Translations under genes and position numbers: made by a program | Assembly: GCF_040548735.1 (NCBI RefSeq) | Contig: NZ_JBEPSD010000002.1 | Location: 310,001 to 374,000 of the forward strand | Source of the DNA: Rhodanobacter soli | GTDB taxonomy: Bacteria; Pseudomonadota; Gammaproteobacteria; Xanthomonadales; Rhodanobacteraceae | Direction: 5' to 3' | Length of the DNA stretch: 64,000 nt | The notes under the pieces: generated by a model | Seen by the model: the letters and a program-made list of their open reading frames with translations, nothing else | What the model was told of the DNA's origin: nothing | The model's database searches: none | Part shown: piece by piece, positions 55,958-64,000 of the stretch | How the letters are laid out: every line of letters starts with the position of its first letter | How positions within the stretch are numbered: the stretch's first letter is position 1

Positions 55958-57202
55958 TCATGCGCGAATCGGGCGTTCCAGGTTCGGCAGGAACACCGTG
56001 ATCAACCCCATTAACGGCAGGTACGCGCACAGCCGGTAGACGTATTCGATGCCGTGCACGTCGGCCAGTCCGCCGAGCACGGCCGCGCCGATGCCGCCCA
56101 TGCCGAAGGCCAGGCCGAAGAACAGCCCCGAGATCATCCCCACGCGTCCGGGCAACAGGTCTTGCGCGTAGACCAGGATCGCCGAGAACGCCGAGGCCAG
56201 CACCAGGCCGATGATCACCGTCAGCACGCCGGTCCACATCAGGTTCGCGTGCGGCAGCAGCAGGGTGAATGGCGCCACGCCGAGGATCGACACCCAGATC
56301 ACCCACTTGCGCCCGATCCGGTCGCCGACCGGGCCGCCGATCAGCGAGCCGGCGGCCACCGCGAACAGGAACACGAACAGGTGCACCTGCGCGCTCTGCA
56401 CCGACACGCCGAATTTGTGGATCAGGTAGAAGGTGTAATAGCTGCTGAGGCTGGCCAGGTAGAAATACTTGGAGAAGATCAGCAGGCCGAGGATCGCCAG
56501 CGCGCCGATGATCTGCTTGCGCGACAGCGCCACCACCGCGAGGTGCCGCGCCGCCGACTTGCCGCGGGTGATGTGGTGATGGCTGTACCAGCGGCCCACT
56601 TGCAGCAACACCACGATCGCCAGCAACGCGGCAAGCGAAAACCACGCCACGCTGCCGCGCCCGTGCGGCACGATGATCCACGCGGCCAGCAGCGGCCCCA
56701 GCGACGAACCGGTGTTGCCGCCGACCTGGAACAGCGACTGCGCCAGGCCGTGCCGTCCGCCCGAGGCCATCCGCGCCACCCGCGAGGATTCCGGGTGGAA
56801 CACCGACGAGCCGGTGCCGACCAGTGCGGCGGCCAGCAGCAATACCGGGAAATTCGGAGCGACGGCGAGCAGCAGCAGGCCGCACAAGGTGAAACCCATG
56901 CCGACCGGCAGCGAATACGGCATCGGCCGACGGTCGGTGACCGTGCCGACCAGCGGCTGCAGCAGCGAGGCGGTGAGCTGGTAGGTCAGCGTGATCAGGC
57001 CGACCTGCGCAAAGCTGAGATGGAAGTCGTGCTTCAGGATCGGATAGATCGCCAGGATCAGCGACTGGATCATGTCGTTGAGCATGTGCGCGAAGCTGAT
57101 CCCGCCGAGCACCGCGAACTGGGTGCGCTCCGTGGCGGGTGTTCCGATCGACGACGGAATGGCGGCAGGGGAGAGCGGGGCGCTTTCGACGCGGGTCTGC
57201 AT
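55958..57202 (-). CDS. fsr: MFS transporter, fosmidomycin-resistance (Fsr)-like
   Basis: About 414 residues with 12 membrane helices. LGGISFAHMLNDMIQSLILA and IYPILKHDFHLSFAQVGLIT near the N-terminus are diagnostic of Fsr-type efflux pumps, along with VGTGSSVFHPESSRVARMAS and GGPVGDRIGRKWVIWVS. Fsr exports fosmidomycin in E. coli; other substrates are likely here. The ATG at 57202 is used; the frame extends to a TTG at 57256, which is less likely. Confidence 0.88.
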   Translation of the reverse strand: MQTRVESAPLSPAAIPSSIGTPATERTQFAVLGGISFAHMLNDMIQSLILAIYPILKHDFHLSFAQVGLITLTYQLTASLLQPLVGTVTDRRPMPYSLPVGMGFTLCGLLLLAVAPNFPVLLLAAALVGTGSSVFHPESSRVARMASGGRHGLAQSLFQVGGNTGSSLGPLLAAWIIVPHGRGSVAWFSLAALLAIVVLLQVGRWYSHHHITRGKSAARHLAVVALSRKQIIGALAILGLLIFSKYFYLASLSSYYTFYLIHKFGVSVQSAQVHLFVFLFAVAAGSLIGGPVGDRIGRKWVIWVSILGVAPFTLLLPHANLMWTGVLTVIIGLVLASAFSAILVYAQDLLPGRVGMISGLFFGLAFGMGGIGAAVLGGLADVHGIEYVYRLCAYLPLMGLITVFLPNLERPIRA

Positions 57203-57446
57203 GGGGCGTTCGATCGACAGGGCGGGCTCGGCGGCAGGACCGATGGGGAGCGCCAACCATAGGGCAAACGACCGTCGGCCTGCATGTGCCGATCGTTCGG
57301 CGGCAGTGCAAGTGTCATCCTGCGGTCAGGAAAATGCCGCAGGCTGAGCATTGCCTGACCTGCTGGCGCCATGCCCGCCCCGTCTTGTCCGTGGCGGGCT
57401 ACCATGCGGGAATGCTGTATCCACCCTTGCCGGACCCGGTGTACCG

Positions 57447-59612
57447 ATGAGCAGCCGCCTGATTCGCGAAACCTTGCCGACCGACGCTGCCGCGCCAGCC
57501 GCCAACGATGCCGCGCCGTCGACGCCGGGACCGGACCTCACCGACAGCCGGCTGTACATCCACCGCGAGCTGTCGCAGCTGCAGTTCAACATCCGCGTGC
57601 TGGACCAGGCGCTGGACGAGCGTACGCCGCTGCTGGAGCGGTTGAAGTTCCTGCTGATCTTCTCCGCGAACATGGACGAGTTCTTCGAGATCCGGGTGGC
57701 CGGGCTGAAGGGGCAGATCGCGCTGGACCACGAGATGATCGGCCCGGACGGCATCCCGCCCAGGCGTGCGTTGGCCGAGATCAGCGAGATCGCGCACCGG
57801 CAGATCGCACGGCAGTACGCGATCCTCAACGAGCGCATCCTGCCGGAACTGGTCACACACGGCATCCGCATCGTGCGGCGCACGCAGTGGACGCACAAGC
57901 AGAAGATGTGGGTGCGCCGTTACTTCCGCGAGGAGGTGGCGCCGCTGGTCACCCCGATCGGGCTCGACCCGACCCATCCGTTTCCGCTGCTGGTCAACAA
58001 GAGCCTCAACTTCATCGTGCGGCTGGATGGCGTGGACGCGTTCGGCCGCGACTCCGGCCTGGCGATCGTGCCGGCGCCGCGCGTGCTGCCGCGGCTGATC
58101 CGCATGCCGCTGGAAATCTGCGAAGGCGGCGACAACTACGTGCTGCTGTCCTCGATCATCCATGCCCATGCGGAGGAGCTGTTCCCCGGCATGCAGGTGC
58201 TTGGCTGCTACCAGTTCAGGCTGACCCGCAACGCCGACCTCACGCTCGATCCGGAGGACGTCGAGGACCTGGCACTGGCGTTGCGCGGCGAGCTGTATTC
58301 GCGCCGCTTCGGCGACGCGGTGCGGCTGGAAGTGGCCGACAACTGCCCGAAGGACCTGACCGATCACCTGCTCAGGCAGTTCGGTCTCACCGAATCGGAA
58401 CTGTATGAGGTGAACGGCCCGGTGAACCTGGCGCGGTTGTTCCGCATCGCCAACAACGTGAGCTATCCGCAACTGCAATACCTGCCGTTCACGCCAGTGC
58501 TGCCGAAAGCGCTGCAGCACGCCGAAGACCTGTTCGAGGTGATCGGCAAGCAGGACGTGCTGCTGCTGCACCCGTATGAGTCGTTCGCGCCGGTGGTCGA
58601 CCTGCTGCGCCAGGCGGCAAAGGACCCGCAGGTGCTGGCGATCAAGCAGACGCTGTACCGCACCAATGCGAACTCGGAAATCGTCGATGCGCTGGTCGAT
58701 GCCGCCCGCGCCGGCAAGGAAGTGACCGCGGTGGTCGAGCTGCGCGCGCGCTTCGACGAGGAATCCAACCTCACGCTTGCCTCGCGCCTGCAGCAGGCCG
58801 GCGCGATGGTGATCTACGGTGTGGTAGGCATCAAGACGCACGCCAAGCTGATGCTGATCCAGCGCCGCGAGGGCAGCGAGCTGGTGCGTTATGCCCACCT
58901 CGGCACCGGCAACTACCACACCGGCAACGCCCGCCTGTACACCGACTACAGCCTGCTCACCTCCGACGAGGCGCTGTGCGAGGACGTGCACAAATTGTTC
59001 AGCCAGCTCACCGGCATGGGCAAGGTGCTGCACATGAAGAAATTGCTGCACGCACCGTTCACGCTGAAGAAGACCTTGCTGGAACTGATCGCACAGGAAG
59101 CCTCGCACGCCGCCGCCGGCAAGCCGGCGCAGATCATCTTCAAGGTCAACGCGCTGACCGAGCCGAAGATCATCCGCGCGCTGTACAAGGCCAGCATCGC
59201 CGGCGTGCAGGTGGACCTGATCGTGCGCGGCATCTGCTGCCTGCGCCCCGGCGTGGCCGGCGTTTCCGAAAACATCCGCGTGCGTTCGGTCATCGGCCGC
59301 TTCCTCGAACACAGCCGTGCCTACTGGTTCGCCAACGATGGCGAGCCGCAGCTGTACCTGTCCAGCGCCGACCTGATGGAACGCAACCTGGATCGCCGCG
59401 TTGAAACCGCCTTCCCGATCGAAGGCAAGAAACTGCAGCACCGCGTGCGCCATGCGCTGGAGCTCTACCTCACCGACAACACCAGCGCCTCGCTGCTGCA
59501 ACCTGACGGTGAATACCTGCATTCATCCATCGCCGACGGTGAGCCCGTCCGCAACGTGCAGGTCGAGCTGATGGAGAAGCTGTGCGGGGCAGGGGCCGGC
59601 AGCACGCACTGA
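57447..59612 (+). CDS. ppk1: Polyphosphate kinase 1
   Basis: A 721-residue PPK1. N domain: RELSQLQFNIRVLDQALDER and LLIFSANMDEFFEIRVAGLK. The head and catalytic domains include FAPVVDLLRQAAKDPQVLAI, KQTLYRT and HLGTGNYHTGNARLYTDYSL, whose His in NYH is the phosphorylated residue. It reversibly transfers ATP gamma-phosphate into polyphosphate at the inner membrane. Length and motifs are complete. ATG 57447 is chosen at the conserved start. Confidence 0.96.
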   Translation: MSSRLIRETLPTDAAAPAANDAAPSTPGPDLTDSRLYIHRELSQLQFNIRVLDQALDERTPLLERLKFLLIFSANMDEFFEIRVAGLKGQIALDHEMIGPDGIPPRRALAEISEIAHRQIARQYAILNERILPELVTHGIRIVRRTQWTHKQKMWVRRYFREEVAPLVTPIGLDPTHPFPLLVNKSLNFIVRLDGVDAFGRDSGLAIVPAPRVLPRLIRMPLEICEGGDNYVLLSSIIHAHAEELFPGMQVLGCYQFRLTRNADLTLDPEDVEDLALALRGELYSRRFGDAVRLEVADNCPKDLTDHLLRQFGLTESELYEVNGPVNLARLFRIANNVSYPQLQYLPFTPVLPKALQHAEDLFEVIGKQDVLLLHPYESFAPVVDLLRQAAKDPQVLAIKQTLYRTNANSEIVDALVDAARAGKEVTAVVELRARFDEESNLTLASRLQQAGAMVIYGVVGIKTHAKLMLIQRREGSELVRYAHLGTGNYHTGNARLYTDYSLLTSDEALCEDVHKLFSQLTGMGKVLHMKKLLHAPFTLKKTLLELIAQEASHAAAGKPAQIIFKVNALTEPKIIRALYKASIAGVQVDLIVRGICCLRPGVAGVSENIRVRSVIGRFLEHSRAYWFANDGEPQLYLSSADLMERNLDRRVETAFPIEGKKLQHRVRHALELYLTDNTSASLLQPDGEYLHSSIADGEPVRNVQVELMEKLCGAGAGSTH

Positions 59613-59638
59613 GATGATCGAGGCTTCCTGCGCACACG

Positions 59639-59662
59639 AAAAAGCCGGCGCAAGGCCGGCTT
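59639..59662 (-). terminator. Terminator of the tRNA-Ala gene
   Basis: On the minus strand AAGCCGG and CCGGCTT (59642-59648 and 59656-59662 on plus) form a 7-bp stem followed by a T run (59639-59643 as A on plus). It lies about 20 bases after the tRNA and converges with the end of ppk1. Confidence 0.8.
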
Positions 59663-59682
59663 CCCGTCAATCGTAAAATCCG

Positions 59683-59758
59683 TGGTGGAGCGGATGGGGA
59701 TCGAACCCACGACCTCCACGATGCGAACGTGGCGCTCTCCCAGCTGAGCTACCGCCCC
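59683..59758 (-). tRNA. tRNA-Ala (anticodon CGC)
   Basis: A 76-base cloverleaf on the minus strand: acceptor GGGGCGG pairs with CCGCTCC and contains the G3:U70 alanine identity pair, the D-arm has AGCTCAGCTGGGAGAGC, the anticodon loop is TTCGCAT (anticodon CGC), the T-arm contains GGGTTCGATCCCC, and CCA is encoded. It reads GCG codons. Confidence 0.96.
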
Positions 59759-59818
59759 ACGGAAGCCGCAAATGGTAGCAGCGTGCTTGGGGGTTCGCCA
59801 AGACCTGATGTGCCAGGC

Positions 59819-60934
59819 TCAGCCGGGCAGCAGTGTGCTGAGGCGGTCGTGCAGCACGTCGCGGCGCCAGCCTTCGAGGAAGTCGGGCCATTCGGCGGTG
59901 ACCACGTATTCCTCCAGCACCTTGCGCGGGCACAGCAGGCCGGGCGGCAGGTCGAGCTCGCCGGCGAGGGTGTCGATCAGCTGTTTCATGTCGCCGAGGG
60001 CTTTCTTCGCCTCGCCCTGCGGGTGGTTGGGGATGCGCGAGGTGGCGGCGATTTCCTCGGCGCTGACCGCGGGGGCCAGCAGTTCGAACAGCTCGCTGCG
60101 CTGGGCGGCGCGCAGCGCACGCTGGCCACGGCTGCGCTGTTCGAGATCGCCAAGGCTGGCCGGCGGCTGTTGCGCCAGGCTCAGCGCCAGGGCGTCGTCG
60201 AGCAGCCAGGGGCGTGGCACGTCGAGGCGGCGCGCGCTGCGGTCGCGCCACAGCAACAGGCGGCGCAGCAGGGCCTGTTGCGCGGCCGGCCAGTCGGCGG
60301 CGCCACGCAGGGCACGTTGCGGCTGCGGGTCGCCGTCGCGGTGGCTGGCGCGCTGCTTCAGGCGCGCGCAATCCTCGGCGTGCCAGGCACGGCGATCGCG
60401 CTGCTGCAGGCGTTCGGCCAACTGCTCGTGGATGGTTTTCAGGTACACGACATCCAGTGCGGCGTAGCTGCGCTGCGAGTCGGTGAGCGGGCGTTGCAGC
60501 CAGTCCGAACGGGTCTCGCCCTTGTCCAGGTCCACCCCGGTCAGCTCGGCGACCAGCGCGCGGTAGCTCAGGCCCAGGCCCATGCCGGCGAAGGCGGCGG
60601 CGATCTGGGTGTCGAACAGGATGTGCGGGCCGTCCGGCAGCAGCGGCGCGAGGGTTTCCAGGTCCTCGCCGGCGCTGTGCATGATGGTGACCGCCGGGCC
60701 GGCGCCGAGCAGCGGCTGCAGCGCCGCGCCGATGTCGAACGCGAGCGGATCAATCAGGGCGTAGCGCCCATTCCAGCCCAGTTGCAGCAGCGCCAGTTGC
60801 GGGTAGAACGTGTTGCGGCGCATGAACTCGGTATCCAGGCCGATGGCGGCGTCGGCGGGTATCGCGGCCAGCCACGCTTGCAGCGCATCGGGGCGGTCGA
60901 TCCAGTCGGCGGCAGCGGTTTCGGGCAGTGACAT
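59819..60934 (-). CDS. rnd: Ribonuclease D
   Basis: A 371-residue 3'-5' exoribonuclease. DEDDy residues: Asp and Glu in IGLDTEFMRR, Asp in HSAGEDLETL and LFDTQ, and Tyr/Asp in QRSYAALDVVYL. Two HRDC-like helical regions follow (residues about 210-370). It trims tRNA 3' ends, in keeping with the tRNA-Ala next to it. Divergent from the PvdO-like gene. Confidence 0.94.
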   Translation of the reverse strand: MSLPETAAADWIDRPDALQAWLAAIPADAAIGLDTEFMRRNTFYPQLALLQLGWNGRYALIDPLAFDIGAALQPLLGAGPAVTIMHSAGEDLETLAPLLPDGPHILFDTQIAAAFAGMGLGLSYRALVAELTGVDLDKGETRSDWLQRPLTDSQRSYAALDVVYLKTIHEQLAERLQQRDRRAWHAEDCARLKQRASHRDGDPQPQRALRGAADWPAAQQALLRRLLLWRDRSARRLDVPRPWLLDDALALSLAQQPPASLGDLEQRSRGQRALRAAQRSELFELLAPAVSAEEIAATSRIPNHPQGEAKKALGDMKQLIDTLAGELDLPPGLLCPRKVLEEYVVTAEWPDFLEGWRRDVLHDRLSTLLPG

Positions 60935-61033
60935 CGGTACTCCTTGGAAGGCGCGGGCGCGGATTGCCCTGTCGGCGGTTTGTGCCTATGGTGAGCAGCG
61001 CACGATAACAGGCCGCACCAAGGACGCCCATCT

Positions 61034-62971
61034 ATGCCGAACAACGCAACCCTGCGCCGTCAGCGCACTCTCGGTGGAGCGCTCGGGGTGATCGTGCTGG
61101 GGTTCGCGCTGACGTATCACTTCTTTCCGCGGTTGTTCCATGTCGACCCGACCCAGGCACCGCGCCGTTCGATGTCGCTGGGCGCCGCCACGTCGGGCAG
61201 CGGCTTGCAGCCGGAGCGGATGTCGGCGATCGGCGAGCTCAACGCCGGACCACCGCTGACGCTGGCACCGACGGCGGTGATCGTCGCGCGCAACAGCAAG
61301 AATGCGAATCTGCCCGAGCAGCTGAGTGCGGACCCGCCCGAGGTGAAGGCCTTGCTGGATCGCGCGACCAAGGCGCTGCATGCCGGCCAACTGGTCGGTG
61401 ACGGGAACAGCGCCGCCGCGTTGTTCCAGCAGGCGCTGAAGGACAAGCCGGACAGCCGTCGCGCGGTGCAGGGCCTGTTCGACGTGCGCGCGCGGCTGGT
61501 GGCGGAGATCGATCAGGACATCGCGGTGGGCGACGTCGATGCGGCGCAGGACCTGCTCGGCGCGCTGCGCGCGCTGCCGAATGCCGAAGCGGAAGTGACG
61601 CAGCTGGAAGCGAGCCTGAAGGTCCTGGAGAAGGTGCGGCCGATGCTGGCGAAGGCCGCCGGCCTGCTGCAGCAGGGCAGGGCCGACCGGCCCGCGGGCG
61701 GCAGTGCGCTGGACCTGTACCGCGAGGTGCAGACGCTGGACCCGCAGAATGCGGTGGCCGAGCAGGGCATCTTCCAGGTGCAGCGGGCGGTGCTCGACCG
61801 CGCGCTGGCGGCGGTGGCGCAGAACGATTTTTCCGGCGCGGACCGGGAGCTGGCCGAGGCGCAGACGATCCGCCCCGGTTCGCAGCAGATGATCGATGTG
61901 CACAAGCGCGTCGACGACATGCGCGAACAGCGTGCGAACGGTGTGCTCGCACAGGCGCACTCGGCACTGGATGCCGGCAACGTCGGGCTGGCAGCGAAGC
62001 TGGCGGCGCAGGTGCGGGCGATCGACCCGAGTCTGGCGGCGCTGGCGGCGTTCGACGAACAGCTGACCAATGCGCGGCTGTACGCCAGCTACAAGCCCGG
62101 CCAGGTATTCACCGATCGCTACGTCGACCTGCCGGGCAAGGCCCCGGCGATGGTGGTGATTCCCACCGGCAGTTTCCAGATGGGTGCACCGGCCGACGGG
62201 GAAGACCACGCCGATGCCGAGACGCCGCAACATACGGTCACCATCAGCAAGGGTTTTGCGATGGCGCGTACCGCGGTGACCGTGGGCGAGTTTCGCGAAT
62301 TCGTGCGCGCCAGCGGCTACGTGCCCGACTCGATCAAGCTGGGCGGCGCCAGCGTGTACGACGAGCGCAGCGGCGCGCTGCGCGACGATTCGGACGCGAC
62401 CTGGCAGGACGACTACGCCGGCCGCAAGGCTGACGACAAGCTGCCGGTGGTGAACGTTTCCTGGAACGATGCCAAGGCGTATGCCGACTGGCTCGGCCAG
62501 CGCACCGGCAAGACCTACCGGCTGCCCAGCGAGGCCGAATTTGAGTATGCGCTGCGCGGTGGGACCAGCACCCGGTACTGGTGGGGCGACGGCATGCCGA
62601 CCCGTTCGGTGGAGAACCTGACCGGTTCCGGCGACCGCTCGCACAGCGGCCGGCGCTGGAGCCATGCCTTCCGCAACTATCGCGACGGCTACTGGGGGCC
62701 GGCGCCGGTGATGAGCTTCGCCGCCAACCCGTTCGGCCTGTACGACATCAACGGCAACGTGTCCGAGTGGGCGCAGGATTGCTGGCACGACAACTACGTC
62801 CGCGCGCCAAACGACGGAAGCGCCTGGATCAACCCTGGCTGCCGTTCCCACGTGGTGCGCGGCGGCTCGTGGGGCAGTTCGCCGGACCAGGTGGACTCGG
62901 CCTACCGCCAGGGCGCCGACGGCAGCCTGCGCAGCGGCCGCGTGGGCTTCCGCGTGGTGCGCGAATTGTAG
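61034..62971 (+). CDS. FGE/PvdO-fold (SUMF1-like) membrane-anchored protein
   Basis: A 645-residue protein: one N-terminal membrane helix (TLGGALGVIVLGFALTYHFF), a helical TPR-like region (about residues 100-340; RATKALHAGQLVGDGNSAAA, VLAQAHSALDAGNVGLAAKL) and a C-terminal formylglycine-generating-enzyme-like domain starting at VVIPTGSFQMG. That domain has GLYDINGNVSEWAQDCWHD and VVRGGSWGSSPDQVDSAYR. The paired active-site Cys of copper-dependent FGE are not present in the RGGSW segment, so it is more like the PvdO or EgtB-like non-FGE members. Probably periplasmic; substrate unknown. ATG 61034. Confidence 0.85.
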   Translation: MPNNATLRRQRTLGGALGVIVLGFALTYHFFPRLFHVDPTQAPRRSMSLGAATSGSGLQPERMSAIGELNAGPPLTLAPTAVIVARNSKNANLPEQLSADPPEVKALLDRATKALHAGQLVGDGNSAAALFQQALKDKPDSRRAVQGLFDVRARLVAEIDQDIAVGDVDAAQDLLGALRALPNAEAEVTQLEASLKVLEKVRPMLAKAAGLLQQGRADRPAGGSALDLYREVQTLDPQNAVAEQGIFQVQRAVLDRALAAVAQNDFSGADRELAEAQTIRPGSQQMIDVHKRVDDMREQRANGVLAQAHSALDAGNVGLAAKLAAQVRAIDPSLAALAAFDEQLTNARLYASYKPGQVFTDRYVDLPGKAPAMVVIPTGSFQMGAPADGEDHADAETPQHTVTISKGFAMARTAVTVGEFREFVRASGYVPDSIKLGGASVYDERSGALRDDSDATWQDDYAGRKADDKLPVVNVSWNDAKAYADWLGQRTGKTYRLPSEAEFEYALRGGTSTRYWWGDGMPTRSVENLTGSGDRSHSGRRWSHAFRNYRDGYWGPAPVMSFAANPFGLYDINGNVSEWAQDCWHDNYVRAPNDGSAWINPGCRSHVVRGGSWGSSPDQVDSAYRQGADGSLRSGRVGFRVVREL

Positions 62972-62981
62972 AGGGACATGA

Positions 62982-63006
62982 AAAACCCCGCGCAAGGCGG
63001 GGTTTT
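62982..63006 (+). terminator. Bidirectional rho-independent terminator
   Basis: AAAACCCCGC (62982-62991) and GCGGGGTTTT (62997-63006) form a perfect 10-bp stem with a five-base loop, 11 bases after the PvdO-like stop. T and A runs allow it to work in both directions. Confidence 0.92.
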
Positions 63007-63046
63007 CATTGCGTTGGTACGGTGAGAGGACTCGATGGGTTAGCAA

Positions 63047-63307
63047 TTATGCGGCCTGCGCGGCATCGTTTAGTGAAGTACCAACATAAGTACCATCATT
63101 CGCTGCCAGCTTGCTGGCGATCCATGCGTGTACCTCGGCGGCTGACCATGCCACGGTGCTACGGGTGGGTGTCAGTGCGCGGGGCTGCGGGAACATACCC
63201 TTGCTCGCCCACCGGTACAGCGTGGTCTTGCCGACTCCGACAAGCGCCAGCACGGCAGGCAGGCGGAGCAAGCCGGGTGCGGCGGTGCTGTGTGTTGCAA
63301 CGTTCAT
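63047..63307 (-). CDS. AlpA-like helix-turn-helix regulator (phage/element)
   Basis: An 86-residue DNA-binding protein of the AlpA/MerR-like excisionase class: LRLPAVLALVGVGKTTLYRW followed by ASKGMFPQPRALTPT and VAWSAAEVHAWIASKLAAND. The W-S-x-x-E-V-x-x-W-I end is typical. AlpA proteins control excision or genes of integrated phages and elements. The base composition and position next to a virion-type gene mark the edge of a mobile element. Function in this element inferred. Confidence 0.85.
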   Translation of the reverse strand: MNVATHSTAAPGLLRLPAVLALVGVGKTTLYRWASKGMFPQPRALTPTRSTVAWSAAEVHAWIASKLAANDGTYVGTSLNDAAQAA

Positions 63308-63569
63308 GCTGTCATTCCTTCACGCACGGCAAGGCAGCCGATGGACTGGCTGCGGTGCCTGTGGTGTGTAGTGGTGCCGGTGGTGCCCGCGTTGGGGCCG
63401 ATGGGTATCGAAGGGCGGCGCTTCGTGTATTGCTTCACGTCACGCCGCCCAGGCGCGTGATCCTCGACGCGGGGGCACGGGGGGAAGCGCGTTCGACCGA
63501 ACTGTTAGATGGGGTGACGGAAATTTGTGCTGAAAATTTCCGCTACTCCCGCTGGCTGCTCGGTGCCCA

Positions 63570-64000
63570 TTACTTCCCGATGGTGAACTGCTGGCGATCC
63601 AGCGTGACCCGCGATGGCGCATGCTGGCCCGAGTCGGGAATCTTCGGGATGTAGTTTTTGTACGACGTGTACATGGCACTCCCCGCGCTCGCTCCCTGCG
63701 ATGCCGCTCCCGCTAGACCAGTCACAAGCTGCCCGTTGATTTCAGCGGTACGGCTGCGCGCCTGCTGCTGCGTTTCAAGCTGCCCGTTCTCCCGGTTCTT
63801 CTCGATGCGGGAAACGTCACGACCGGACTGCATCATGATGTCGTTCAAGATCGCATCTGTGGAATTGCCGGATGCGCCGGATTCCGCAGAGGCCGCGCGG
63901 GCTGCTGCTCGCTGCTCACGGGCCGCTTTGATCCGATCATCGGTCTGTGCCATCGCCGCTTGGTCGGTCTGCTGCTGGGCAACCTTCATTTGATCTTCCA
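63570..64000 (-). CDS. Phage virion-like protein, 5' end beyond window
   Basis: At least 143 C-terminal residues; the frame stays open past the ATG at 63989 to the window edge, so the gene begins outside. A helical, Gln/Ala-rich segment (KVAQQQTDQAAMAQTDDRIK; EQRAAARAASAESGASGNST) is followed by DAILNDIMMQSGRDVSRIEK and a small-residue helix (GLAGAASQGASAGSAMYTSY). This resembles internal virion proteins of podoviruses (T7 gp14 type) in composition and order, but similarity is weak. It marks prophage or element DNA. Confidence 0.55.
   Translation of the reverse strand, partial: EDQMKVAQQQTDQAAMAQTDDRIKAAREQRAAARAASAESGASGNSTDAILNDIMMQSGRDVSRIEKNRENGQLETQQQARSRTAEINGQLVTGLAGAASQGASAGSAMYTSYKNYIPKIPDSGQHAPSRVTLDRQQFTIGK

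Overview
The window is chromosomal DNA of a high-GC gammaproteobacterium, most likely Lysobacterales (Xanthomonadales), family Rhodanobacteraceae (Rhodanobacter/Dyella-like). This placement rests on gene content and style: an Oar-type TonB receptor with a carboxypeptidase-like N-terminus, many exported peptidases, a PA4780-type RIO kinase, YaeQ, SelO, DUF1415 and DUF3014 proteins, and short REP-like palindromes. It was not tested by phylogeny.

Layout. 1-2.4 kb: the end of a TraB/DUF5694-like gene, an NTF2-like gene broken by one in-frame stop, and a lipocalin. 2.4-7.3 kb: TonB receptor, a strong terminator, and a YadGH-type ABC exporter. 7.3-13.9 kb: small housekeeping and envelope genes (stress-type membrane protein, methyltransferase, DUF3014, ThpR, EF-hand, cupin, NfeD plus slipin). 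13.9-19.9 kb: the most interesting part. A borosin-type peptide alpha-N-methyltransferase is followed by three small precursor-like proteins sharing one leader (FLE-x-hydrophobic-G-[QR]-D-A-x-L) and a Cys-containing core that starts at the same residue in all three. Precursors 2 and 3 are each followed by a membrane diguanylate cyclase with a periplasmic TPR sensor. This reads as a split-borosin RiPP locus wired to c-di-GMP signalling.

20-31.9 kb: exported peptidases (M28, M14, S9, PSMA-like M28), a TonB-C-like protein and a ChaN/EreA-like protein. With the OPT transporter at 41.6 kb and the TonB receptor they suggest a peptide-scavenging lifestyle. 32-46.8 kb: mixed housekeeping genes, including an exported methyltransferase, GNAT, ion channel, HDOD protein, three pseudouridine synthases (one lacking its catalytic Asp), LLM oxidoreductase, RIO kinase, FKBP, CDF transporter and YaeQ. 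It also holds two gene remnants: an internally deleted dimethylargininase and a 5'-truncated carboxymuconolactone decarboxylase. 47-63 kb: SLT protein, SelO, tRNA-Arg(CCU), ALDH7, a tight run DUF4190-SDR-methyltransferase-pyrD-murB, an Fsr-like MFS pump, polyphosphate kinase, tRNA-Ala(CGC), RNase D and a PvdO/FGE-like protein. 63-64 kb: the edge of a phage-derived element (AlpA-like regulator and a virion-protein-like gene running off the window).

All coordinates, motifs and frames come from reading the sequence. Family names are by recognition, without database searches.
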